The translations under genes and the position numbers were made by a program. Below, piece by piece: positions 50,501-57,119 of a stretch of DNA of 58,992 nt. A model generated the notes under the pieces. It saw nothing but the letters and a program-made list of their open reading frames with translations. It searched no databases and was not told where the DNA came from. How positions within the stretch are numbered: position 1 is the stretch's first letter; every line of letters begins with the position of its first letter. Source of the stretch: Romeriopsis navalis LEGE 11480 (GTDB lineage: Bacteria > Cyanobacteriota > Cyanobacteriia > Leptolyngbyales > Leptolyngbyaceae). The DNA lies in contig NZ_JADEXQ010000029.1 of NCBI RefSeq assembly GCF_015207035.1, positions 1 to 58,992 on the forward strand. The letters run 5' to 3'.

Positions 50501-52592
50501 TGCAGTTCTACAGTCTGGCCAGCGAAAAGTTGTGGAAGAACAGATTCCCCATGCCGATGGCACGTCTGTTTGGTTAGAAACAACAAAAACACCGTTCAGA
50601 AATGCTAATGGAGAATTCGCTGGAACCGTTGGGATTGCAGCCGATATTAGCGATATCAAAGCCGCCACGCAAAAAATCCTGGAGTCGCAAAAGTTCTTAC
50701 AGACGGTCCTCGACACGTTTCCTCTGGCAATTTTCTGGAAAGATCGTGAATCGCGCTACATTGGTGTGAATCAAAACTTTGCCCGGGATGCTGGCTATAG
50801 CAAGACGGAAGATATTGCGGGTTTGACGGATTTTGATCTGCCATGGTCGGAAGCTGAGTCGCAAGCCTATCGCGCCGATGATCAAGCGGTGATGCTGTCT
50901 GATACAGCGAAGATCGGCATCATCGAAACTCAAATCCAAGTGGATGGGACTCAGGTTTGGCTAGAAACCAATAAACGACCGTTGCATGATCTCGATGGTA
51001 ACGTGATCGGCGTCATGGGGACTTATCAAGATATTAGCGATCGCAAACAGGCAGAGTTACGTCTCAGGGAAAGCCAGGTTCAGTTTAGGAACATGACCGA
51101 AAATGTCCCAGGGATGATTTATCGGTGGGTCATGCATCCCGATGGCAGTCGGGCGTTTCTCTATGTCAGTTCCAAGGTCCGGGAACTCTGTGAACTCGAA
51201 CCGGCAGCGATTCTCCAACAGGAAACTCTGATATGGGAGAAAATCCATCCTGATGATATTTCCGGGCTACAAGCGGCAATTGCGGTTCATACTCAGAGTT
51301 TGCAATCTTTTAGCCATGAATTTCGCCTAATGCTGCCCCGAAAAGGGCTCCGATGGGTCCAAATTATTTCCCAACCCGAACAGTTGGAAAATGGTGGAGT
51401 TATTTGGGATGGCGTTTTGGTTGATATTAGCGATCGTAAAGCGATCGAAGAGGATCTAGCTCAAAGCGAAGCATATCATCGCAATTTATTTGAGCAGTCT
51501 GCGATCGGACTGCTTTTGTGCCGAATGGACGGCACCTTTATCTATGGGAACACAGCCTTTGCGGATATTCTTGGGCGTGAAAAAGACGAATTAGCAGACT
51601 TAAGCTATTGGGAAATTACACCTGAAAAATATGCTGAAGATGAACAGAGACAACTCAAAGCATTGGAGGAGTTTGGATGTTATGGTCCCTACGAAAAAGA
51701 GTATATCCATCAAAATGGGGCCCTGATTCCCGTTAGACTATCTGGTGTCATCGTTTCTCGCCATGGCGAGAAACTGATTTGGTCAAGTATCGAAGATATC
51801 AGTGATCGCAAGGCTGCAGAAGCCACACAAAAGGCGACGAATGAACGCTTAGCCATCACTAACCAAGAACTGGTGCGTGCGACCAAACTCAAAGATGAGT
51901 TCCTAGCGAATATGAGCCACGAATTGCGCACCCCGCTGAATGCGATCCTGGGTATGAGTGAAATCCTCAGTGAAGAGCTTTATGGCAATCTGAATCAACA
52001 TCAGCAACAGCATGTGACAACGATTGCTAGCAGTGGCGAACATTTATTGGCTCTAATCAATGACATCCTCGATGTCTCAAAAATTTCAGTGGGTCAAGTC
52101 AACTTAGAATTTAGCCAAGTCGTCCTTGCTCAAATCTGTGATAATGCCCTGACTCTGGTTCGTCAACAAGCCCAAAAGAAATCGCTCAATTTGACACTAA
52201 CGATCGCCCCGCAAATTGACTATGTGATGGCAGATTATCGGCGACTGTTGCAGGCGATCGTCAATCTGTTATCGAACGCGGTCAAATTCACGCCCGAGGG
52301 TGGGGCAATTGAGCTTAGCCTGACTCTCCAAGCTCAACTGGCGGAATATCCCGGCAACTGGCTGTGTATTGCAGTGACGGATACCGGCATTGGGATTGCT
52401 GCCGATCAACAGTCGCGGTTATTCCAACCGTTTATGCAAGTGGATAGTAGCCTCAACCGGAAATATGAAGGCACAGGACTCGGATTAACCCTCGTGAAGC
52501 AGATTGCGGAAATGCATGAAGGCTTTGTTCAGATGGACAGCGAGTTAGACAAAGGCAGTTGCTTCCAGATTTTCATTCCCTATAAACAATAG
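44505..52592 (+). CDS. Giant Ser/Thr and histidine hybrid kinase
   Basis: The 2695-residue protein has the HstK layout known from Nostoc. Residues 10-285 form a Ser/Thr kinase with HKDIKPAN near 135 and DFSIAT instead of DFG. Residues about 310-600 form an AAA-type ATPase (GFSGIGKT near 339, LFLDDLQWAD near 464). A helical TPR-like region of about 700 residues follows. A GAF domain spans about 1360-1505. Seven PAS domains follow, ending near 1668, 1792, 1922, 2049, 2178, 2308 and 2433, each closing with (D/E)(I/M/V)SDRK or a variant. A HisKA domain has the phospho-His in NMSHELRTPL near 2471, then an HATPase to the end. There is no attached receiver, so a separate regulator is needed. The gene is alone on its strand. 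Confidence 0.93.
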   Translation: MIASAHQLRPTVNGYTLCEILHQGSQTAVYRAVEDANQTSVIIKLLTLEFPSLNTLVRFRNQFNITHNLQFPGVVTPLKIVPWRKSYAIVMPDAGGQSLAKYLGDQPHLSISATLDIAIQLAEVLHYLGQQCIIHKDIKPANILIHPETHKIQLIDFSIATLLPKETQSLQSPNTLEGTLAYLAPEQTGRMNRGVDYRADFYSFGVTLYELLTGQLPFPTQDSTALLHCHIAQIPASVHQVQPQVPIQVSVIVSKLMAKNAEERYQSALGLKLDLEQCLHQWKTTGQITTFELGQRDMSDRFLIPEKLYGREAEVQTLLDAFERVSQGNSELMLVAGFSGIGKTAVVNEIHKPITRQKGYFTKGKFDQFNRNIPFSAFVQAFRNLMGQLLGEADAVLGVWRNSILDAVGENGQVLIEVIPELEHIIGEQPAVPGLPGVAAQNRFNLLFSKFIQVFTTPEHPLVLFLDDLQWADSASLNLLQSLMADSQLGHLLVLGAYRDNEVSPAHSLMLALAALKTQDVIINRLTLEPLALGDVGQFVADALLCQPQLTTALSELIYQQAQGNPFFTTQLLQGLYDDGQIHFDEAVGYWQCDLSQMALAEDVVAFMETRLRTLPKQTQAVLQVAACIGNQFDLATLAVVCEKSQETVAQDLWRSLQSGLIVPENQTYKLFLGNDQTNPLTIESGCSYRFLHDRVQQAAYALIEATHQAALHLKIGQRLLQQLDDHSQNEIFNVVNNLNKAHALLNPQEQRQLAELNLQAGQQARLSLAYQEAATYFEQGIDLIVPEGWDVQYNLLLELHAELVNVQFLRGEFEAVRATSTNALTHVQSTADALPIYISQISSDQAQGKMLESFDLGLQVLDSLSVTIPRSVHQDGVQQKLYQIQTEFQAKTIQALLDLPQNQDPQFLSTQELLTVMVGYAYKSRPELLSIIVGEQVSLLMRHGNIPASASIYALYGMLLSGSQDFESGFFAGEVALAIRERYPAKQFEMRVRNLVYSYITPWKALLQDCLSPLKQGFNLGLESGDLEYTAYGINHYIQFLYFAGIDLSTVEHEMSTHSTVLAAYRQEGVLQGVRVFHQVVWNLSHVSPCPWELEGEILRESDCVEAWRAENLGFFLGVLYISKLVLAVLFDNSTLGLDYAESANAHYEGLTREFQISYLHCYRALAQLGVLETAQLADLEEQADEVAQVTTDLNMLEKFASYAPMNFQHQVDLVRAERYRVLGQRLEAMDAYDQAIAGAKENQYTQEEALANELAAKFYLDWGKDKVAAGYMQEAYYCYARWGAHAKTADLEKRYPNLLRPILQQATPPFADPCATLSSIAPLNLSVQSTASITSTAIDSINQSLDLATIFKSAQALTESIDLGELLEKLALMMLQTAGADHCAIVIPDGQGLWQVRARATSKTISLTPEPLDNRSALPIQLIQYIKNTREIVVLDDRNHDAALVGSYFQNHRSWSALGAPIVHQNQLIGVLYLHNQATAGVFTHDRITVLNFLCAQAAIALDHAQLYRTLEQRVEDRTHSLQESQAALAKLNYELEARVTDRTAQLADSEKRLKTLFNETADAIFLLGQQGFLDCNQAALELLGYDHKAEVLALHPYQISPERQPDGQLSAEKAARLNQEAFQHGSLRFEWLIRRRSGENFWTEITLTSVQYPEETILHCSARDISDRKRLEAEQQRQLDILESTPDFIGTCNPNGKILYLNRAVRKLLQRDDNEPVSRVSISEQHPAWAVTIIINEALPEAAQNGIWHGETALLNGNGQVIPVSQVVIAHKSTSGEVEYFSTVMRDMSDRKTAEKSLQASELKFRTLLSNLDGVVYRCLNDPAWTMEFMSDAITKLSGYPVSDFINNRIRTYASIIHPDDLGLVDEAVNQGIAAQQSFTVEYRIIHRDGAWRWVRENGKGIFDHTGKLECLEGVIFDVSDRKAAEQALQLKQNHLEALLDNIPHMAWIKNEQSRFIAANRAVAEATGFSTAALVGKTDYDIWPEPLAKAVRADDFAVLQSGQRKVVEEQIPHADGTSVWLETTKTPFRNANGEFAGTVGIAADISDIKAATQKILESQKFLQTVLDTFPLAIFWKDRESRYIGVNQNFARDAGYSKTEDIAGLTDFDLPWSEAESQAYRADDQAVMLSDTAKIGIIETQIQVDGTQVWLETNKRPLHDLDGNVIGVMGTYQDISDRKQAELRLRESQVQFRNMTENVPGMIYRWVMHPDGSRAFLYVSSKVRELCELEPAAILQQETLIWEKIHPDDISGLQAAIAVHTQSLQSFSHEFRLMLPRKGLRWVQIISQPEQLENGGVIWDGVLVDISDRKAIEEDLAQSEAYHRNLFEQSAIGLLLCRMDGTFIYGNTAFADILGREKDELADLSYWEITPEKYAEDEQRQLKALEEFGCYGPYEKEYIHQNGALIPVRLSGVIVSRHGEKLIWSSIEDISDRKAAEATQKATNERLAITNQELVRATKLKDEFLANMSHELRTPLNAILGMSEILSEELYGNLNQHQQQHVTTIASSGEHLLALINDILDVSKISVGQVNLEFSQVVLAQICDNALTLVRQQAQKKSLNLTLTIAPQIDYVMADYRRLLQAIVNLLSNAVKFTPEGGAIELSLTLQAQLAEYPGNWLCIAVTDTGIGIAADQQSRLFQPFMQVDSSLNRKYEGTGLGLTLVKQIAEMHEGFVQMDSELDKGSCFQIFIPYKQ

Positions 52593-52666
52593 TCAACTTT
52601 CTATTTGGGGGTAACTATTACAGGTCTCTTTCCCAGTCCTGACTGCCGTTAGAGATTGCGGATGAG

Positions 52667-52726
52667 TTAGTCGTCTGTGGGAAATCTATCGTAGCGTTTC
52701 CAGAATTTTGACGTTGCGTAACGCAT
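52667..52726 (-). pseudogene. Truncated RelE/ParE-type toxin remnant
   Basis: ATG at 52726 overlaps the antitoxin stop as TAATG. The frame codes for 19 residues, including TSKFWKRYDRFPTDD, and then stops. The start resembles the N-terminus of cyanobacterial RelE/ParE-type toxins (xSxKFWxxYxxLP). The downstream sequence has further stops, so the toxin is destroyed. Confidence 0.6.
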
Positions 52727-52926
52727 TAAAAGGCGCAGCAGCGACCCGCTTTGAAGTCGGCGATCGCGGCCTCAGCTAAAGCATCTAACTTCTCATCCAC
52801 CACATCTTGCTCGATTTGCTAATCCCATGCGTTAGCATCCATTTCAGCGAGCCATTGCCGCAATTGCTAGATTTGTTCAGCAGGGAGCTTGAGGATTTCA
52901 GCCTCAATTTGTTCAAGCGTGAACAT
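52726..52926 (-). pseudogene. Antitoxin remnant with two in-frame stops
   Basis: From ATG 52926 the frame reads MFTLEQIEAEILKLPAEQI, an amber stop at 52867-52869, QLRQWLAEMDANAWD, a second amber stop at 52819-52821, and then QIEQDVVDEKLDALAEAAIA, ending in DFKAGRCCAF at 52726. Without the stops it would match the common cyanobacterial type II antitoxin family with the pattern LSxEExxELRxWLxExDAxAWDxQIExDxxxGxLDxLAxEAxxDxxxGR. The truncated toxin follows in the expected order. Both stops are TAG, where CAG or a similar codon is expected. The module is inactive. Confidence 0.85.
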
Positions 52927-53014
52927 ATCGACATCACCTTGCGGTTTACGGCCCGATTATAGCTTGACCCGATTCCAGCGGCTGTAATGACGGTAGACAG
53001 CCGATTTGCAAAAT

Positions 53015-53872
53015 TTAACCACCGAAAAACCACTGCGTTCCAGTCGCGAGATAGTAGGCACCAGTCAATAGCAGGGCCACACTACCCAAACGAATAATGC
53101 CTTCGGAATGCTTCAGCAAGTTCCGGCTTTGCTTGGCAAGCCCCGTAAACAAGCTAGCGAGGAAAATCAGCATTGTATAACCCAAGGCGTAGCTCACCAT
53201 CGTTAGCGTCCCCAGCAACTGCGAACCAGATGCTGCCGCTGCCGCCAATACCGCAAACAAAACCGGACTCGCACAAGGCGAACTGACCAGCGCAAAAGTC
53301 AAACCCACGCCAAATGGCCCCGCCGCCTCAGGCGCCCCAATATTAAATGTCGGTAGCGGAATCCGCACAACACCGACCAGCCACAGACCCATGACAACCA
53401 TGATCAGGCCCACGGCGACATTGATATAGCCGCGATATTCCACCATCACCGCCCCAGCAAAGGATGAGACCAAGCCAAACAGGCTCAAAATCACCACCGC
53501 GCCTAAGACAAATGCACCGGCCTTACTAAAGGCATCCCACTTGGACTTAATTTCCAGGGTACCGATGTAGCTGAGGTTGACTGGGAGCAAACCCAGAATA
53601 CAAGGTGAGACACTGGCCAGCAATCCGCCCACAAATGCTAACGGTAATAGCACCAAGGGATTGGCTGTATCCTGCTGGACAAACCACTGCTGATACTGAT
53701 TTTCGACTGTGCCGATGAGCGTTTCGAGCGGCTCACTCAGCACAGGGCCAAATGCGACGACGATCAGCAAGGTCAAGAGGCCGATACCACCATAGATCAG
53801 CCATTGTTTTGTACTTTTTGATAAGCGACGGCGGGTCGGCTGATCGCTGGCGGATTGATGAGATTCAGTCAT
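53015..53872 (-). CDS. ccdA: CcdA/DsbD-like thiol-disulfide membrane transporter
   Basis: I start at ATG 53872 (285 residues); an in-frame start 57 bases upstream is possible. An N-terminal helix with an extra soluble loop (residues about 25-80) precedes six membrane helices. The two redox cysteines are in SVSPCILGLLPVNLSYIG near residue 100 and SSPCASPVLFAVL near residue 205, the CcdA/DsbD-beta pattern. This family passes electrons from cytoplasmic thioredoxin across the membrane. It lies 101 bases downstream of the lipoprotein thioredoxin gene, which is its probable electron acceptor. The target may be c-type cytochrome maturation or metal-linked thiol repair. Confidence 0.92.
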   Translation of the reverse strand: MTESHQSASDQPTRRRLSKSTKQWLIYGGIGLLTLLIVVAFGPVLSEPLETLIGTVENQYQQWFVQQDTANPLVLLPLAFVGGLLASVSPCILGLLPVNLSYIGTLEIKSKWDAFSKAGAFVLGAVVILSLFGLVSSFAGAVMVEYRGYINVAVGLIMVVMGLWLVGVVRIPLPTFNIGAPEAAGPFGVGLTFALVSSPCASPVLFAVLAAAAASGSQLLGTLTMVSYALGYTMLIFLASLFTGLAKQSRNLLKHSEGIIRLGSVALLLTGAYYLATGTQWFFGG

Positions 53873-53973
53873 GGGTTTTGTGGGTTGAAGGATAGCCGGG
53901 AATAGCGTAATTATGCGATCGCACAGCATTCCCGGCTGCGGTTATGGGTTTGAGCGCTTCACTTTGGCCGGAT

Positions 53974-54528
53974 TTAGTTCAGTGCCGCGTTCAACACCGT
54001 TGTGTAATCGTCGATATTCGCATTCTTGCGGTGCTGGGCCAGGATTTTGCCCGTGGCTGGATCAAAGATGGCCACAAGACTAGTTTGGGACTTGTTCTGC
54101 TTGAGGAATTCGCTGAGGCCCAGCTTCTTAGCGGTGGCTTCCGCCTCAGCAACGGTGGACTTATCCGTCACATCCAAAACCACAAAGTTGACTTTGTCTT
54201 TGTAGTCTTCCTTCAGCTTAGTGAGGGTCGGTGCGATCTTCTGGCAAGACTTACACCAGGTGGCGTAGACATCGACGAGCACGGGCTTACCCTGAAGTTC
54301 TTTGGCGAGGGCAACTGTGGTTGCTCCGCCCTTACTAGCACAGGGATTCGCTTTACCGGCACAAGGGTTCTTCGCCGCACAGGGATTGGCTTTACCCGCA
54401 CAAGGATTACTGGCAGCTTCGGTGCTTGAACCAGATGTTTTAGCCGCACAAGGGTTGCTACAAGCCGCGATCGTGCCAAGGCTCAGCATCGAAACCGTAG
54501 CGAGCACTGCAAAATACTTGATTCTCAT
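53974..54528 (-). CDS. Lipoprotein thioredoxin with repeated NPCA motifs
   Basis: The 184-residue protein begins with a lipoprotein signal (MRIKYFAVLATVSMLSLGTIAAC). Residues about 24-66 hold five repeats of the type NPCA(A/G/S)K, giving five evenly spaced cysteines, besides the lipidated one. A thioredoxin domain follows (about 70-184) with the active-site WCKSC in VDVYATWCKSCQKIAP. It should be anchored outside the cytoplasmic membrane. It is paired with the CcdA-like gene downstream, which should keep it reduced. The NPCA cysteines may bind metal or act as a redox relay; neither is established. Confidence 0.88.
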   Translation of the reverse strand: MRIKYFAVLATVSMLSLGTIAACSNPCAAKTSGSSTEAASNPCAGKANPCAAKNPCAGKANPCASKGGATTVALAKELQGKPVLVDVYATWCKSCQKIAPTLTKLKEDYKDKVNFVVLDVTDKSTVAEAEATAKKLGLSEFLKQNKSQTSLVAIFDPATGKILAQHRKNANIDDYTTVLNAALN

Positions 54529-54902
54529 TAGATTATTCGCCTCACGAAAGATTGGGGATTAGGAGCCTGAGTCATCGCCGATGTTCAGGGAAGTTCCGAC
54601 AGTGGATCGTTAGTCTCGCACGACTCTGACGATTTGCACTTAGCTGTTGATATTAATGATTAAAGCGACCGAAAATGAGTCGTAGATGAAGCCCAGATAG
54701 ATTCTTCCTAAAAGTCATGACGAATGCAGCCCAAACGCGCAAGATTCATCGCGTTCCCAGAAATTCAATTGCTATAGTGAGAGTGGCCCACTACCACTGG
54801 TAAATCGCGATTTTCAGCAAAAATTCATCTGGCAATCAGCGCGTGATCATGCGGACCCGCGATGATGAAAGTTAGTTGGATACTATATAGATCTAATCCT
54901 TC
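54529..54902. other. Divergent intergenic region
   Basis: About 375 bases between the divergent thioredoxin lipoprotein and histidine kinase genes. No gene is supported. The promoters of both must lie here; no strong -35/-10 pair stood out. Confidence 0.5.
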
Positions 54903-56372
54903 ATGCCACGCCGATCGCTTGTTAAATCTATTGCAAAACGCTTGCAGCGTCGACGCGCAACCGGTCGGCGGTTTTCTACTTCGTCGCTTCAGTTTCGGTT
55001 GACATTGGAGCTAGTGGTGCTGTCGATCGTCGGTTTGGCCTGCGTCGCGGGTTGGGCCGCTTGGCAAATGGAGCAAAACCTGATTGCCACCCACAAGCAA
55101 ACTTTAGACTATGTTGCGGCCCGCTTCCCTGAGCAGCTCGAGCTATATGCCGAAATGGGGGAAGAAAATGGGTTGGAGCGCACAATCAAACGGGTATCTA
55201 CGTCAGAATTGATGGTGTGGGTCAAGAGTCCCGAGGGCCAACTGATGTCGCAGTCGCCGACCTTAACGCCGGATTCATCAACGATTAAAACAGTGACGGC
55301 CCTAACCGAGGTGCCAAAACGACCGCAAATCGTGCGGGTGGGCGATCGCGATATTGTGCTGTGCAGTCGCGTGATTTCGGTGAATGGGAAGACCTACGGC
55401 AAACTGTATTTGTCTCAAGATGTGACGGCGGATCAGGAAAATCTGACGATGAACCTCTGGCGACTAATGGGGGTGAGTGGACTGACGATCGGCCTGCTCG
55501 TCTTCGCAATTTCCCGGCGGATTCAGCGAGCCTTGCAGCCCTTGGCCCAAATGAGCCAGATTGCCGGGGCGATTTCCGTCGATGACTTGAATGGGGCCAC
55601 GCTGGAACTGCGCCAAGCACCGGATGAGATTTTAGGCTTGGCTCGATCGTTTAATGAAATGTTATTTCGCTTGTCGGGCGCTTGGGAGCAGCAGCGTCAG
55701 TTTGTCGGCAATGTGTCCCACGAGTTGCGCACCCCCCTGTCGGTGATTGTGGGGTATCTCCAAAGCCTTCTGCGCCGGGGGGATAATCTTAGCCCGCACC
55801 AGCAGCAAGCCGTCTCGACGGCAGCGGCGGAGGCGGAGCGGATGACGCGGATGTTGCAGGATTTGTTGGATTTGGCCCGGGTCGATAGCGGCAGTTTGTC
55901 GTTTCGGCAGACGCCGGTGATGCTGAATACGCTGGTGGTGGAAGTGGTGCAGATGACTCAGACTGTGACGCAGCGATCGATTAAAGTAATTGCGACGAAT
56001 GATGATGTGATTGCCAGTACCGATCAAGATCGATTGCAGCAGGTGTTGATTAATCTATTAGATAATGCGATTAAATATTCTACGGATGACGCCAATGTTG
56101 AGTTGATCCTCGAAAAGACCTCCGAGGTTGCTTTGATTCACGTGCGCGATCAGGGTGTCGGGATTCCGCTGGCCCATCAGAAGCGCATTTTTGAGCGGTT
56201 CTACCGGGTGGATGAGGCGATGACTCGATCGCGTGATGGCACTGGCCTTGGCCTCGCGATTGCCAAGAGCCTGACCGAAGGGATGCATGGCCGCTTAAGT
56301 CTGCGATCGCGTCCCGGCGAAGGCAGCGAATTTACGATCACCTTACCCCTGTGGCAGTCCCCCGTATCATGA
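54903..56372 (+). CDS. OmpR-class sensor histidine kinase
   Basis: The 489-residue kinase has a basic N-terminus, a first transmembrane helix near residue 40-60 (LVVLSIVGLACVAGWAAWQ), an extracytoplasmic loop of about 120 residues, a second helix near 190-205 and a HAMP domain. The HisKA phospho-His is in NVSHELRTPLSVI near residue 275. The HATPase has NLLDNAIKYS, DQGVGIP, and GTGLGLAIAKSL. The stop overlaps the start of the response regulator gene as ATGA, so the pair is coupled. The signal is unknown. The closest known group is the general cyanobacterial two-helix HK type. Confidence 0.95.
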   Translation: MPRRSLVKSIAKRLQRRRATGRRFSTSSLQFRLTLELVVLSIVGLACVAGWAAWQMEQNLIATHKQTLDYVAARFPEQLELYAEMGEENGLERTIKRVSTSELMVWVKSPEGQLMSQSPTLTPDSSTIKTVTALTEVPKRPQIVRVGDRDIVLCSRVISVNGKTYGKLYLSQDVTADQENLTMNLWRLMGVSGLTIGLLVFAISRRIQRALQPLAQMSQIAGAISVDDLNGATLELRQAPDEILGLARSFNEMLFRLSGAWEQQRQFVGNVSHELRTPLSVIVGYLQSLLRRGDNLSPHQQQAVSTAAAEAERMTRMLQDLLDLARVDSGSLSFRQTPVMLNTLVVEVVQMTQTVTQRSIKVIATNDDVIASTDQDRLQQVLINLLDNAIKYSTDDANVELILEKTSEVALIHVRDQGVGIPLAHQKRIFERFYRVDEAMTRSRDGTGLGLAIAKSLTEGMHGRLSLRSRPGEGSEFTITLPLWQSPVS

Positions 56373-57049
56373 GCGCCCATATTCTCCTGCTTGAAGATGA
56401 CCCAAAGCTAGCGCAGTTCGTGGAAATGGAACTGCGTTTAGAAGGCTATGAAGTCACCCTCGTGACCAATGGCATGGATGGGTTGCAGCAGGCAAGGGAA
56501 ACATCGCCGGATCTGTTGATTCTCGACTGGATGACGCCGGGAATTTCGGGTTTGGATGTCTGTATGCGGCTACGATCGACCGGGACCCAAGCGCCGATTA
56601 TTATGCTGACTGCCCGCGATGAGATTCCCGATCGGGTGGCGGGCCTCAATGCCGGGGCTGACGACTATGTGACGAAGCCCTTCAGCATTGAGGAATTGTT
56701 GGCACGGGTAAATGCCCATTTGCGCCGTTTACAACCAGAATCTTCCGAGGGCTTGACGTTTGAGGATTTAGCGCTGAACTGCATTACCCGCGAAGTTTAC
56801 CGCGCTGGTCAATTGGTGCAATTGACCGCGAAGGAATTTGATTTGTTGGAGTTTCTGATGCGCCACCCGCGCCAAGTAGTGAGCCGGGAGCAAATTCTGG
56901 AGCAGGTTTGGGGCTATGACTTCGTGGGGGAATCGAATATCATCGAAGTTTATATGCGGGCGTTGCGGATCAAGCTGGAAGCGAGTCAACCGCAACGCCT
57001 GATTCAGACTGTGCGCGGTGTGGGGTATGCGCTGCGTGAGCCGAGTTAA
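56369..57049 (+). CDS. OmpR/PhoB-type response regulator
   Basis: I start at ATG 56369, which overlaps the kinase stop by four bases; this gives 226 residues, against a start 18 bases upstream. The receiver has LLLEDDPK (acidic pocket at 9-11), phospho-acceptor Asp53 in LILDWMTPG, and Lys in YVTKPFS. The winged-helix domain (residues about 125-226) has LTAKEFDLLEFLMRHPRQVV, then the recognition region ESNIIEVYMRALRIKLE and RTVRGVGYALR-like end (QTVRGVGYALREP). It should be a DNA-binding transcription factor controlled by the kinase before it. Confidence 0.96.
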   Translation: MSAHILLLEDDPKLAQFVEMELRLEGYEVTLVTNGMDGLQQARETSPDLLILDWMTPGISGLDVCMRLRSTGTQAPIIMLTARDEIPDRVAGLNAGADDYVTKPFSIEELLARVNAHLRRLQPESSEGLTFEDLALNCITREVYRAGQLVQLTAKEFDLLEFLMRHPRQVVSREQILEQVWGYDFVGESNIIEVYMRALRIKLEASQPQRLIQTVRGVGYALREPS

Positions 57050-57119
57050 CACAATCGTGAGGTTCAGAATGGAGGGTTTGGGGGGCATGTAGATCGCAGA
57101 TGCATCAGAGTGAAAACCC

